Source: Salirhabdus salicampi
GTDB lineage: Bacteria > Bacillota > Bacilli > Bacillales > Alkalibacillaceae
NCBI RefSeq assembly: GCF_024259515.1
Contig: NZ_JANBWE010000001.1
Location: 310,001-374,000 of the forward strand
Length of the DNA stretch: 64,000 bases
Direction of reading: 5' to 3'
Positions 9,101 to 17,938 of this stretch are shown here, piece by piece; within the stretch, counting starts at the first letter, position 1; each line of letters starts with the position of its first letter. Under the pieces are notes generated by a model. It saw nothing but the letters and a program-made list of their open reading frames with translations, ran no database searches and had not been told where the DNA came from. A program made the position numbers and the translations under genes.

Positions 9101-9604
9101 AGTCCTGCTGGAGTTCTTTATTTTCATGTTCATGATCCGCTTATTTCAGAGCCAAAGTCCTTTAACATGAGTGATATTGAAGATGAAATGTTTAAGAAGT
9201 TTAAGATGAAGGGCTTACTGTTAGAAGATGAAAATATAGTGAAAAAAATGGACATGGACCTTGCAACTGGTGCGAGCGATATTGTTCCAGTAGGGCTGAA
9301 GAAAGATGGTAGTTTCAGAAAAGGATCCAAAACGATTGAACAAGCCCTATTTAATCGGTTAAACCAATATGTACGTCAATTAATGACCTCTGCTGGTACA
9401 GAAATTGTCAATGGGAAAGTAGACTTAAACCCGTTTCAGCAAGATCAACAGACTGCATGTACGTTTTGTTCATTCAAGTCCTTATGCCAATTCGATGCAA
9501 CGTTAGAAGAAAACGAGTTTCGGATATTGAAAAAACGAGAAGATGAAGACATTTTACAAGAATTAGAAGAAAAGGAGGGAGGGGGATCACATGAAATGGA
9601 CTAA
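6101..9604 (+). CDS. addB: ATP-dependent helicase/nuclease AddB
   Basis: Subunit B of the AddAB (RexAB) helicase-nuclease, which resects double-strand ends and loads RecA. Its 1167 residues equal the B. subtilis protein in length. It has a Walker-A-like loop at the start (LGRSGTEKGE), an inactivated helicase body and a C-terminal RecB-type nuclease domain (RIDRVDKAE, LRIIDYKSS near residue 965). Four cysteines, C800, C1120, C1123 and C1129, keep the exact spacing of the iron-sulphur cluster ligands of B. subtilis AddB. The cluster staples the nuclease domain. The gene overlaps addA by 14 bases, so the subunits are translated together. The ATG at 6101 is preceded by gggagga. Confidence 0.96.
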   Translation: MTLRFVLGRSGTEKGEFCLQEIEQKLKGNPEGKPILYIVPDQMTFQQEYRLLKRGIDGTIRAQVFSFSRLAWRVFQETGGGTKKFITSTGIQMMLRKITEERDGEWKVFQKAMEKQGFMEQLESMITEFKRYRITPEDLMTFTNELGQYVHQHEHEKTLQHKLTDLAYIYEQLIAALREHYIDSEDQLDLLARKIEEASFLNGAEVYLDGFYRFTPQELMVIEALIKKVDHVTITLTHDLQHTDSADELDLFYQTKQTYQQILEVAEHLQVQQEEPIVLKPEKSRFMDKPYFAHLEKHFDEHPTKVYDSEAPIKLAQAVHPRAEVEGVAQEVLRLVRDEGYRYKDMAILIRNADVYHDVIQAIFTDYEIPVFLDEKRTMLNHPLIELIRSILDVIEGNWRYDAVFRVLKTDFIPKTDYDHPLDQEAVDELENYVLEYGIRTREKWMNEKTWIYRRFRGFDAGGQTSKEKEKEERINRLRRQVVAALGPFDDKLRKEGTVKEKCATIFRWLEQLGVPETLEQWRNQYDESGEIERAREQEQVWDAVIQLFDEMVEMLGEEDMTLSVFRTTLETGFESLNFAHVPPSMDHAIVASVDRSRISNVKCAFLLGVNEGVWPQKPTVDGMISDEERSLLLENGISLADGGNRQLLDDRFYVYLAFTTPSDYLWISYPLSDEEGKAKTPSPLINRIKEMFPKVEETLLLEDEDEQNPYRFITVPQKARSILTNQLAKHLRGYPIHDVYWDVLKWFIENEPAEGESKRVMMSLFYENKPTLLTADTAKKVYPELVQTSVSRLETYYKCGYQYFAKYTLGLQDRQIYKLDAPDIGSLFHEALKKITEWLLQDGKTFKDLTKKEIYHYAKQAIEQLSPILQHQILFSSNRYQYILRKLEKVVVRAANILAEQAKRSDFSPAGIELGFGQKEQLPPLYLDLPDGYKLELRGRIDRVDKAEIGDDVYLRIIDYKSSAKDLNLLEVYYGLSLQMLAYLDVVLTNAEKWIGKSASPAGVLYFHVHDPLISEPKSFNMSDIEDEMFKKFKMKGLLLEDENIVKKMDMDLATGASDIVPVGLKKDGSFRKGSKTIEQALFNRLNQYVRQLMTSAGTEIVNGKVDLNPFQQDQQTACTFCSFKSLCQFDATLEENEFRILKKREDEDILQELEEKEGGGSHEMD

Positions 9605-12600
9605 GGAACAGGAGCGGGCTATTTACACGGAAGGGACCGATGTACTTGTAGCTGCCGCAGCAGGGTCTGGAAAAACAGCAGTCTTAGTAGAGCGGATTAT
9701 CCAAAAGTTATTAAAAAAGGAAAATCCATTGAACATTGATGAACTATTGGTTGTAACTTTCACAAATGCAGCTGCACAAGAGATGCGTCATCGAATTGGT
9801 GCTGCACTGGAATCGGCATTGAAAGAACATCCATCATCGGCACATTTAAAGAAGCAACTATCACTATTACAAAGGGCTAGTATATCCACCCTTCACTCCT
9901 TTTGTATGGAGGTCATAAGAAAATATAGTTATCAACTTGATATTGACCCGCATTTTCGAATTGCCGATGATGTGGAGGCGGATTTAATCCGCCAAGAAGT
10001 ACTTGAAGAGTTATTTGAGGAATGGTATGGCAAAGAGGGAGAAGAACAAGAACAGTTTTTCGCAATTGTCGATCGCTTTTCAAGCGATCGAAGTGATATG
10101 GAAGTAGAAGAGCTGTTGTTAAAACTTTATGATTTTGCGATGCAAAACCCTTCACCAGAGCAATGGCTCTCCGAAATGACTGAAATGTACAATGTAACGC
10201 CTGATACACGAGAAGATGATTTAGCCTGGATGCCTATTATGAAAAAGGATGTACAGCGTCAATTGCAAGCCATGATTGCTGAAGCCAACCAAGCCTTAGA
10301 TATAACGAGAGAGTCAGATGGTCCATATCATTATGCTGATGCAATTGACGCTGATATTGATAAGTTTGAGCGTGCGGCACAATTATTAACAGAAGGATGG
10401 GAATCTTTGTATACCTTTTTCCACGAAAATAGTAAGTTTACCACTCTTTCACGAAAAAAGGTAGAATGCAACACGAGTAAACAAGAACGTGTCAAAGACA
10501 TTCGTAAAAGGTATAAGAAGAGATGGGAAGATTTACAGAAACAATGGTTTTCCCGTTCATTAACATACTATTTACAAGATTTACAACAGCTCCATCCGGT
10601 TATGAAACAGTTATCCAAGTTAGTAGTAGAGTTTCACGAGCGATATCGTTCAAAGAAAAAGGAACAAGCTATCGTTGATTTTGCCGATCTCGAGCACTAT
10701 TGTTTAAATATCTTACTTGATTCATCATCGACTGCATCTGAAAATATACCATCATCTGTAGCGACACAGTATCAGCAGCAGTTTCGAGAAATTTTAGTTG
10801 ATGAATATCAAGATACGAACCTCGTTCAGGAAACCATACTTCAGTTAATTACAGCTGGAGAAGATGGTGGAGACTTATTTATGGTTGGAGATGTGAAACA
10901 AAGTATTTACCGATTCCGCCATGCCGAACCGACCCTTTTTATTACAAAATATAAACGGTTTGCCCATGATGATAATGATAATGTTCGCATTGATTTATCA
11001 AGGAACTTCCGAAGCCGACACCAAGTTTTATCGGCAACGAATTATATTTTCCGGCAAATATTGGACGAGGAAGTAGGAGAAATCCAATATGATGAGGATG
11101 CCGAACTAATCTTTAGCAACCAGATTTATGAAGATCTTGTTACGAATAACACTGAAGCGGAATTACTCATCATCGATAACAACGACGATGACAAAATTGA
11201 CCAAAATGAAGACGGAGAAGATTTTCGTGACTTACAAAAGGCACAAATCGAAGCAAGGGCTTATGCAGAAAAAATCAAGCAGTGGATCGGACAAAAAGAT
11301 GACCAGCCGCTACAAGTGATTGATAAACAAACGGAACAGCTTCGCAATGTACAATTTCGGGATATTGTTATCCTCATGAGATCGATGACGTGGGCACCGA
11401 CAATAGTTGAAGAGTTAAAGCAGCAAGGGATCCCTGTTTATGCAGAACTGTCAACAGGTTACTTTGAGGCAATTGAAGTAAAGGTCATGATCAGTCTGTT
11501 GAAAGTTATTGATAATCCGCAACAAGATATTCCTTTAGCATCTGTCCTTCGCTCACCAATTGTCGGTCTTGATGAAGACGCATTAGCGAAAATACGGTTA
11601 GCAGCCCCAAAAGAGAGCTATTATGTTGCGTTGAAATCTTACCAACGTAGAGGTGAGAGTGAAAAATTAAGACATGCCGTAGATCGCTTTCTGATGAAGC
11701 TGGAGACGTGGAGAACAAGGGCGCGACAAGGATCACTTTCTGAGCTTATTTGGGATATTTACCGTGAAACAGGATATTACGATTTCGTAGGTGGTATACC
11801 TGGAGGGAGACAACGACAAGCGAATTTACGTGCTTTATATGACCGAGCACGCTCCTATGAATCCACTTCGTTTAGAGGGCTTTTCCGGTTCTTACGTTTT
11901 GTTGAAAGGATGGAAGAGCGTGGCGAAGACTTAGGTGCTGCACGTGCTTTAGGGGAGCAGGAAGATGTTGTACGGATTATGACGATTCATAAAAGTAAAG
12001 GACTTGAGTTTCCGGTTGTGATCGTAGGTGGTATGGACAAGGAATTTAACCAGCAAGATTTACGAGGTAAATATTTGCTTCATAAAGACCTAGGTGCAGG
12101 TGTTAAGTTTGTAGACCCTGAAAAACGGATTATGTATTCAACTTTACCGTTTAATGCTTTAAAGGTCGCTAAACAACGGGAAATGTTAGCTGAAGAAATG
12201 CGTGTGTTATATGTCGCACTGACGAGAGCAAAGGAAAAACTGTTTATGGTTGGTGTAGTAAATGATATTGAAAAGAGAAAGAAGAAATGGCAGCTCATTA
12301 TAGATCATAAAGATTGGGTGCTACCTGCCTACTTTCGTCTTGATACGCTTTCCTACCTTAATTGGGTTGCACCAGCGATATTACGCCACGAATCTGGTTC
12401 TGCTTTACGGGAAAATGACCATGACATAAATGTAGCTAGTGCAATATGGGAGGACAGGTCAGCTTGGAAAGTGACGATTGAACACGCTGTAACGTTTACA
12501 GATCCTGACACTATCACGAAAGAACGTAAGGAAGATTTAGAAACATCTATTAAGGAGTGGCAATCACCTGATCAAAAAGGCCCGTTTTATGATGAAGTTG

Positions 12601-13319
12601 ATCAACGGTTTACTTTTCAGTATCCTTTTGCCAAAGCAGCTCACTATCGCGCAAAACAAACGGTAACGGAGTTGAAACGACAACGGGAGATGAAGGATGA
12701 ATATAGCAGTGATCAGTTGGTAAAACAGTTTCGTCGTCCAATTGTGAAGCGACCCCGCTTTATGCAGGAGGAAAAAAAGTTAACTGCTGCAGAAAAGGGA
12801 AGTGCGATGCATACAGTTATGCAACATATACCACTAACCAAAACATATACGAGGGACGAAGTAGTAGATTATGTTGATCAATTAGTTCACCGTGAATTAC
12901 TTACAAAAGATGAAGCAACAGTTATAGATATTCAAGCTATTGTTTCCTTTTTTAAGACGGATATGGGTAAGATGATTCTGTCTGCTTCAGAAGTACAACG
13001 GGAAGTACCGTTTAGTTTGGGATTACCGGCTAATGAAGTCTACCCCGATTGGCAAGAAGATTATACAGACGAAAAAGTGCTGCTTCAAGGTGTGATTGAT
13101 TGTCTAATACCGACGGAAAAAGGGTACATCTTGTTAGATTATAAAACGGATTCACTTCCCGAGGAATTGACAGAAGAGAATATTGTTTCATTAAAAAAAC
13201 GTTATGAACTCCAACTAACTTTGTATAAAAGGGCAGTGGAGAATATATTACAAAAACCCGTCCAACAGGCATATTTATACTTTTTTGATAAGTCATATTT
13301 GTTGAAAGTAATCGGCTAA
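9591..13319 (+). CDS. addA: ATP-dependent helicase/nuclease AddA
   Basis: Subunit A of AddAB, a UvrD-like 3'-5' helicase with a C-terminal nuclease. It has 1242 residues. Walker A is AAAAGSGKT with K28; the Walker B/DExx-type motif is ILVDEYQDT near residue 404; motif VI lies in EEMRVLYVALTRAKE; the RecB-type nuclease motif is LLDYKTD near residue 1183 (Asp and Lys intact). It starts at ATG 9591 with aaggagggaggggg directly upstream, inside the end of addB. A terminator shared with the convergent gerP operon follows. No frameshift or missing motif is visible, so the complex should be active on DNA ends, including during transformation. Confidence 0.96.
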   Translation: MKWTKEQERAIYTEGTDVLVAAAAGSGKTAVLVERIIQKLLKKENPLNIDELLVVTFTNAAAQEMRHRIGAALESALKEHPSSAHLKKQLSLLQRASISTLHSFCMEVIRKYSYQLDIDPHFRIADDVEADLIRQEVLEELFEEWYGKEGEEQEQFFAIVDRFSSDRSDMEVEELLLKLYDFAMQNPSPEQWLSEMTEMYNVTPDTREDDLAWMPIMKKDVQRQLQAMIAEANQALDITRESDGPYHYADAIDADIDKFERAAQLLTEGWESLYTFFHENSKFTTLSRKKVECNTSKQERVKDIRKRYKKRWEDLQKQWFSRSLTYYLQDLQQLHPVMKQLSKLVVEFHERYRSKKKEQAIVDFADLEHYCLNILLDSSSTASENIPSSVATQYQQQFREILVDEYQDTNLVQETILQLITAGEDGGDLFMVGDVKQSIYRFRHAEPTLFITKYKRFAHDDNDNVRIDLSRNFRSRHQVLSATNYIFRQILDEEVGEIQYDEDAELIFSNQIYEDLVTNNTEAELLIIDNNDDDKIDQNEDGEDFRDLQKAQIEARAYAEKIKQWIGQKDDQPLQVIDKQTEQLRNVQFRDIVILMRSMTWAPTIVEELKQQGIPVYAELSTGYFEAIEVKVMISLLKVIDNPQQDIPLASVLRSPIVGLDEDALAKIRLAAPKESYYVALKSYQRRGESEKLRHAVDRFLMKLETWRTRARQGSLSELIWDIYRETGYYDFVGGIPGGRQRQANLRALYDRARSYESTSFRGLFRFLRFVERMEERGEDLGAARALGEQEDVVRIMTIHKSKGLEFPVVIVGGMDKEFNQQDLRGKYLLHKDLGAGVKFVDPEKRIMYSTLPFNALKVAKQREMLAEEMRVLYVALTRAKEKLFMVGVVNDIEKRKKKWQLIIDHKDWVLPAYFRLDTLSYLNWVAPAILRHESGSALRENDHDINVASAIWEDRSAWKVTIEHAVTFTDPDTITKERKEDLETSIKEWQSPDQKGPFYDEVDQRFTFQYPFAKAAHYRAKQTVTELKRQREMKDEYSSDQLVKQFRRPIVKRPRFMQEEKKLTAAEKGSAMHTVMQHIPLTKTYTRDEVVDYVDQLVHRELLTKDEATVIDIQAIVSFFKTDMGKMILSASEVQREVPFSLGLPANEVYPDWQEDYTDEKVLLQGVIDCLIPTEKGYILLDYKTDSLPEELTEENIVSLKKRYELQLTLYKRAVENILQKPVQQAYLYFFDKSYLLKVIG

Positions 13320-13329
13320 CCAAACGCAC

Positions 13330-13364
13330 AAAAAAGGGGAACTAATGTATAGTTCCTCTTTTTT
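13330..13364. terminator. Bidirectional terminator between addA and gerPF
   Basis: The stem aaaaaaggggaact pairs with agttcctctttttt (one G-T pair) and gives a U-tract on either strand. Its right end runs into the gerPF stop codon. Confidence 0.85.
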
Positions 13365-13581
13365 ATGCATTTCCAGCGCTGTTTGAATCTTGGAAATCTG
13401 GGTCAAACGGGTTCGTTGTACTGATAAAGTTGTTCGTACAGATAAAATCACCAGTACTAAATGATCCAGAACCTGAGTTTGTTTTTGCTGTACTTTTCGG
13501 TGATACGTAAAATGAATCACCAAAGTTTACAACACCACTATCATTACTATTAATTTTTACCGGTCCAACCATTGAGGGCAT
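13363..13581 (-). CDS. gerPF: Spore germination protein GerPF
   Basis: A 72-residue protein close to B. subtilis GerPF: MPSMVGPVKINSNDSGVVNFGDSF at the start, SPKSTAKTNSGSGS in the middle, and a TGDF...NPFDPDFQD end. It is the last gene of the gerP operon, whose products are made in the mother cell and help germinants cross the spore coat. The frame is open for 12 more codons upstream, but the ATG at 13581 has aggtg before it and matches the family start. It is paralogous to GerPA at the other end of the operon. Confidence 0.93.
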   Translation of the reverse strand: MPSMVGPVKINSNDSGVVNFGDSFYVSPKSTAKTNSGSGSFSTGDFICTNNFISTTNPFDPDFQDSNSAGNA

Positions 13582-13625
13582 TTCGTATACACCTACTTTA
13601 TAAAAGAGTTCATTCATTTATTAAA

Positions 13626-14018
13626 TTATGCTTCAGAATTGGAAGTGTTCGATACCTTTTCTTGAATGATGCGAATGTGCTTCGTTTTTGCACGTGCATC
13701 TACTTCACCTAAGGAACCAATTTGTACAATAGAAGAACCAGCAACACCCTCAAAGTCTAGAGAGCGTACATGTATGCTTCGATTATGATGAATAAATCGC
13801 GCGTATACCCCTGGTACATCTACAATTTCTGGGAACGGCCTTGAAAAAATAGGATATTGGGATAATGGAAATGCATCTGTTTGATAAACCGCCCCTTCTT
13901 TTTGAACGGCTAGTGCATCTATGTTAGGTGTTGCATGTTTGCCATCCCCAATTTGAAAGATTGAGCTTTCACTAATTGAGTTGATATAGATGTGGTCTAC
14001 TTTAGAATTTCGTTTCAT
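13626..14018 (-). CDS. gerPE: Spore germination protein GerPE
   Basis: 130 residues, typical of GerPE, the longer member of the GerP set after GerPC. The N-terminal VDHIYINSISESSIFQIGD and the C-terminal AGSSIVQIGSLGEVDARAKTKHIRI both show the SSxxxIGD/S signature shared by all small GerP proteins, so it is a tandem of two GerP-like units joined by a proline-rich middle (SQYPIFSRPFPEIVDVPGVYARF). It follows gerPD with a gap of one base. Confidence 0.92.
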   Translation of the reverse strand: MKRNSKVDHIYINSISESSIFQIGDGKHATPNIDALAVQKEGAVYQTDAFPLSQYPIFSRPFPEIVDVPGVYARFIHHNRSIHVRSLDFEGVAGSSIVQIGSLGEVDARAKTKHIRIIQEKVSNTSNSEA

Positions 14019-14019
14019 G

Positions 14020-14196
14020 TTATCTCCTTCTTAAAGGAACATTCGATGTCACTACATAAGATTCAGGAGGTGTATCATACATTGAAGATAGTTTAACTTT
14101 ATTCATATCTCCCACTAAAAACAGGGAGGATGATGATACACCTGTAATTCGAACATGGTCAACATGTAAACCGTAATTATGAACAGTAAAATTCAT
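14020..14196 (-). CDS. gerPD: Spore germination protein GerPD (58 residues)
   Basis: A very short gene found by reading between gerPC and gerPE. The ATG at 14196 opens a 58-codon frame starting MNFTVHNYGLHVDHVRITG, followed by SSSSLFLVGDMNKVKLSS and a basic end PLRRR, and stops with TAA at 14020-14022. The SSSxxLxGD pattern and the length are those of GerPD. Its start overlaps the end of gerPC by four bases (ATGA), and gerPE begins one base past its stop, so translation is coupled throughout. Confidence 0.9.
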   Translation of the reverse strand: MNFTVHNYGLHVDHVRITGVSSSSLFLVGDMNKVKLSSMYDTPPESYVVTSNVPLRRR

Positions 14197-14774
14197 GATG
14201 CTTCTCCTCCATTATTTTCAATAAATGTTTTAACAGATTGAATAATCTCTTGTCTTACTTCTTCTAAAATCATGTCCCGTGTTTTATCATCAACTAAACC
14301 GTTATGCTGTGAAAGATAATATTGAACCCGTTCTGGCAATTGATGATAAATATCTTGTAATATCATTTTTTGCAATCCTGGTGGGGTAGCACGATTCTGT
14401 TCTTTAACAATTTCATCAATGATGGCCGGGAGCTCCTGTCGAAGGAACGGATCCATTTGTTGGACTAGATCTTGCACGATTGGGGAAGGTGGTTGGGTAG
14501 ATTGATTGGTTTCACTCGGTATCGAAATATCCTCTGGTGTAGAAATTCCTTGTGGTGAAAGTCCAATATTTAATGTTCCTTCTAATGTTTCAACCTTTAA
14601 TTGGTCGAAATGATATTCGATTTTTTCAATATTTGTCGTCGGCCTATCTTGTAATGAAGCTACCTGTTCCTCAAGTTGCTTTACGAGTTGTCTTAACTGC
14701 AGAATCTCATGTTGTTGTTGCTGAATTGTATTCCCCAAGGATGCAAAATACGCATTCCATTCGTTGTAGTACAT
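14193..14774 (-). CDS. gerPC: Spore germination protein GerPC
   Basis: 193 residues, like GerPC. An N-terminal coiled coil covers roughly residues 15-45 (QQQQHEILQLRQLVKQLEEQVASLQ), followed by a short beta-rich segment (IEYHFDQLKVETLEGTLNIGLS), a proline/threonine linker and a helical C-terminal domain (FLRQELPAIIDEIVKEQ). The family is needed for normal coat permeability to germinants. It overlaps gerPD by four bases. The ATG is preceded by gggagggat. No signal peptide. Confidence 0.92.
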   Translation of the reverse strand: MYYNEWNAYFASLGNTIQQQQHEILQLRQLVKQLEEQVASLQDRPTTNIEKIEYHFDQLKVETLEGTLNIGLSPQGISTPEDISIPSETNQSTQPPSPIVQDLVQQMDPFLRQELPAIIDEIVKEQNRATPPGLQKMILQDIYHQLPERVQYYLSQHNGLVDDKTRDMILEEVRQEIIQSVKTFIENNGGEAS

Positions 14775-14831
14775 ACCCCGATCCCTCCCGTTAATGGGCG
14801 TATATCTATATTATGTTATGTGGATGAATCA

Positions 14832-15044
14832 TTATTGTGATTGCGTCGGAGGGGCAAGGGGAACCATTGGTTGGTAATCCATAGGTTCTGCTGGTTCAGC
14901 GAGTTCGGTATAGTCACCTGTATTATATAACTGGGATAACGACTGAATGGAACCAGAGCTGCCAATTTGTAGAACTGAGGAATTAGTGACCGAATTGACC
15001 TTTAAAAATTGGATGGAAATGTTTTGATATATTGTGTAATTCAT
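14832..15044 (-). CDS. gerPB: Spore germination protein GerPB
   Basis: 70 residues starting MNYTIYQNISIQFLKVNSVTNSSVLQIGSSGSIQS, with the GerP SSVLQIG signature and an acidic/proline-rich end (AEPAEPMDYQPMVPLAPP). It lies second in the operon, 14 bases after gerPA. ggggggc stands before the ATG. Confidence 0.92.
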   Translation of the reverse strand: MNYTIYQNISIQFLKVNSVTNSSVLQIGSSGSIQSLSQLYNTGDYTELAEPAEPMDYQPMVPLAPPTQSQ

Positions 15045-15058
15045 AATTAATTGCCCCC

Positions 15059-15280
15059 CTATGCGTTAGCTGAAATGGAGGAATCGATTCTGTCTTTATC
15101 TAATACGTGTGTGTAGGAATGACCTAAATTGATTCTAATTCCATCCCCAGTGTTAAATGAACCGCCACCTGCAAATGTTTTCGCTGTACTATAAGGTGCC
15201 ATTGAATAGACGTCACCTATATGGAAAATTGCTGAAGATGCAATACTATTAATTTTCACGGCTCCTACAAAGGCTGGCAT
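15059..15280 (-). CDS. gerPA: Spore germination protein GerPA
   Basis: 73 residues starting MPAFVGAVKINSIASSAIFHIGD, the GerPA form, then STAKTFAGGGSFNTGD and a C-terminal half similar to GerPF. It is the first gene of the operon. A good ribosome binding site (aaaggaggaaaaa) precedes the ATG. In B. subtilis the operon is transcribed by sigma-K RNA polymerase and damped by GerE. Upstream I see CATA-type -10-like words (around 15308-15330), but none is a clean sigma-K promoter. Confidence 0.93.
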   Translation of the reverse strand: MPAFVGAVKINSIASSAIFHIGDVYSMAPYSTAKTFAGGGSFNTGDGIRINLGHSYTHVLDKDRIDSSISANA

Positions 15281-15400
15281 CGTCTTTTTCCTCCTTTATA
15301 TATCATCCTATGTTTAGGCTAAACATATGTTCAAAGTATTAAAAACACATGACGACCATATTCGATTCAAGTAAAATAAAGAAAATAAGGAGAGGATTAG

Positions 15401-16582
15401 ATGAATGGTCATAAACCTATACGTGAAGAAGATCGTTTAAACTGGATAGATGCTGTTAGAGGTTTCGCCTTATTTGGTATTCTCATGGTAAATGTTCCAG
15501 CATTTCATGCGCCATTTTTTCTCTATGGAGGAGAAGAAGTGTATTGGAATGCCCCAATTGATAAAACGATACAAGTTATTATCGATATTTTTTTTCAAGC
15601 AAGCTTTTATACTCTCTTTTCATTATTGTTCGGTTTTGGTTTACAAATGATGAGGGAAAGAGCAGCTGATCGTGCGAATTATGTTTCAGTCGTGATTGTA
15701 AGACGATTGTTCATCCTAATTGGGCTTGGCATTTCTCACTCTTTTTTACTTTGGCATGGGGACATCTTACTCAGTTACGGCATTATAGGCTTTTTATTAT
15801 TATTCTTTTTTAAGCGGAATGTGAAGACGATTTATATATGGGGATTGGCGCTCATAGTCATACCGAGTGTTGTTGTTACATGGCTACTATACTCGGTTCG
15901 CAATCACTTAGATTTTGTGAACAATGATATGATTCAACAAGCTTTTGAACGATATCAATCAAGTTCGATTACGACCGTATTAGCACAAAATTATGAAGAT
16001 TGGTTATATGTGAATGATGGAATGGGGTATATCTTTTTAATGTTAGCAGTATTGCCGATGTTTTTAATTGGGATATTTATTTGGCGAAAAGGATGGCTCC
16101 ATGATGTCATAAAACATAAGGTTACTTTGCAATATCTTTGTATTACCTCGTTTGTCATTGCATTGCTATTTAAAGCAGGTCCATATTTATTAGGAAATCC
16201 TTCATGGCTAGGATATATTCAAGATCATATTGGTGGTGCTGCATCAAGTGTGTTTTACTTAACTAGCATTACATTACTATACCAAAATAGGCTATGGCAA
16301 CGGCTATTAGTCATGTTTACATATGTCGGTCGATTGTCCTTAACGAATTATGTTTCCCAGTCTATCATTTGTTTCTTCTTGTTTTACGGACCTGGTCTCG
16401 GTTTGTACGGACAGGTAAGGCCAATTGGAAGCGTGATCATTGTATTCGTTATTTTCATATTTCAAGTCATCTTAAGCAAATGGTGGTTAACGTATTTTCA
16501 CTTTGGGCCACTGGAATGGTTATGGCGAACGTTAACTTATGGCCAAAAACAATCTTTTAAACGTAAGAAACAAAAAACGTAG
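15401..16582 (+). CDS. DUF418 domain-containing membrane protein
   Basis: A 393-residue polytopic membrane protein. The N-terminal LNWIDAVRGFALFGILMVN is the hallmark of the YeiB/DUF418 family. About 9-10 hydrophobic spans follow, and the C-terminal DUF418 part holds YVGRLSLTNYVSQSIIC and FHFGPLEWLWRTLTYG. Biochemical function is unknown. The domain is related to acyltransferase-3/heparan acetyltransferase folds. It starts at ATG after aaggagagga, stands alone and ends in a strong terminator. Confidence 0.85.
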   Translation: MNGHKPIREEDRLNWIDAVRGFALFGILMVNVPAFHAPFFLYGGEEVYWNAPIDKTIQVIIDIFFQASFYTLFSLLFGFGLQMMRERAADRANYVSVVIVRRLFILIGLGISHSFLLWHGDILLSYGIIGFLLLFFFKRNVKTIYIWGLALIVIPSVVVTWLLYSVRNHLDFVNNDMIQQAFERYQSSSITTVLAQNYEDWLYVNDGMGYIFLMLAVLPMFLIGIFIWRKGWLHDVIKHKVTLQYLCITSFVIALLFKAGPYLLGNPSWLGYIQDHIGGAASSVFYLTSITLLYQNRLWQRLLVMFTYVGRLSLTNYVSQSIICFFLFYGPGLGLYGQVRPIGSVIIVFVIFIFQVILSKWWLTYFHFGPLEWLWRTLTYGQKQSFKRKKQKT

Positions 16583-16601
16583 ACTGCCGTCTACGTTTTT
16601 T
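16572..16601. terminator. Bidirectional terminator
   Basis: A 13-bp stem (aaaaaacgtagac / gtctacgtttttt) with a 4-base loop between the convergent DUF418 and rocD genes. Its left arm contains the DUF418 stop codon. Confidence 0.9.
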
Positions 16602-16603
16602 CG

Positions 16604-17794
16604 TTATAGTACTTCTTTAATTTTTTGCAGTGCCCAATCAAGGTCATCCTTTTCAATCACAAGCGGGGGTGCGAAACGGATGACATTTTCGTGCGTTTCT
16701 TTACACAATAATCCTTTTTCTTTTAACTGTTCACAATACTTGCGGGCAGATTCATTTAACTCAACTCCAATAAACAAACCTCTACCACGAATCTCTTTTA
16801 TGACTGGATTATCAATTTTACGTAATTCGTCTAACATGTAGTTTCCAAGTTCCAGGGAACGTTCATGGAGTTTCTCTTCCTCTAAAACTTCTAATGACGC
16901 AAGAGATACAGCACTAGCTAGTGGATTTCCACCGAACGTTGACCCATGTGAACCAGGATTAAATACACCTAAAATGTCATCATTGGCAACAACACAAGAA
17001 ATTGGAAATACCCCGCCACCAAGTGCTTTTCCTAATATCAATACGTCGGGAGTTACATCTTCCCATTCACATGCAAACATTTTTCCACTGCGTGCTAAGC
17101 CAGCTTGAATTTCATCGGCAATAAAGAGGACGTTTTGTTCTTTACATACGTCTGCAGCCTCTTTTAAAAATCCTTCTGGAGGTATAATAATTCCAGCTTC
17201 CCCCTGAATTGGTTCTAATAGAAAAGCGGCTGTATTTTCGTTAATCGCTTCTTTTAAGGCATCTACATCACCGTAAGGAATTAATTTTATCCCTGGTAAA
17301 AGGGGGCCAAATCCTCTTTGATACTCTTCTTCTGATGAAAGGGATACTGCAGTCATCGTACGGCCGTGGAAATTACCTACACATGCGATGATTTCCGCTT
17401 TGTTGTCTTCAACTCCTTTTACATCATAAGCCCAACGACGTGCAGCTTTAATGGCTGTTTCTACAGCTTCAGCACCGGTGTTCATCGGTAAAGCCATGTT
17501 TTTCCCTGTCATTTGACAAATTTTTTCATACCAAGGACCAAGTTGATCGTTATGGAATGCTCGTGAAGTGAGGGTAACCCGATCGGCCTGTTCCTTTAAA
17601 GCATTTATAATTTTCGGGTGACGGTGGCCTTGGTTTACAGCAGAGTATGCGCTTAACATATCCATGTAGCGATTCCCTTCAGGGTCCTCTACCCAAACTC
17701 CTTCTGCTTTTGAAACAACAATAGGCAGTGGTAAATAATTTTTTGCACCGAATTTTTCAGTCTGTTCAATTACATGTCGACTTGAAGTTGCCAT
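16604..17794 (-). CDS. rocD: Ornithine aminotransferase (ornithine--oxo-acid transaminase)
   Basis: PLP enzyme converting L-ornithine and 2-oxoglutarate to glutamate semialdehyde and glutamate in arginine catabolism. It has 396 residues. PLP-binding lysine K256 is in [10 protein letters not shown]; the cofactor aspartate motif is [37 protein letters not shown] and [12 protein letters not shown] are all present. The N-terminal part ([25 protein letters not shown]) separates it from acetylornithine aminotransferases. It starts at ATG with ggaggga upstream. On the minus strand a TATAAT (17834-17829) with a weak -35 lies about 35-60 bases upstream, flanked by an inverted repeat (see findings). 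It is not next to other roc genes here. Confidence 0.95.
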   Translation of the reverse strand: MATSSRHVIEQTEKFGAKNYLPLPIVVSKAEGVWVEDPEGNRYMDMLSAYSAVNQGHRHPKIINALKEQADRVTLTSRAFHNDQLGPWYEKICQMTGKNMALPMNTGAEAVETAIKAARRWAYDVKGVEDNKAEIIACVGNFHGRTMTAVSLSSEEEYQRGFGPLLPGIKLIPYGDVDALKEAINENTAAFLLEPIQGEAGIIIPPEGFLKEAADVCKEQNVLFIADEIQAGLARSGKMFACEWEDVTPDVLILGKALGGGVFPISCVVANDDILGVFNPGSHGSTFGGNPLASAVSLASLEVLEEEKLHERSLELGNYMLDELRKIDNPVIKEIRGRGLFIGVELNESARKYCEQLKEKGLLCKETHENVIRFAPPLVIEKDDLDWALQKIKEVL

Positions 17795-17938
17795 TTTATC
17801 CCTCCATAGTTAGTTAGTACTAAATATTATTATAACAGTTCCTCTACTATGTTGTATTTAGTCTATTAGTTTTGTTTCACAGCAGTATGAAAACGTGTTA
17901 ATATGTAAATGAGTTTTTAACAATAGGAGGATATGTAG

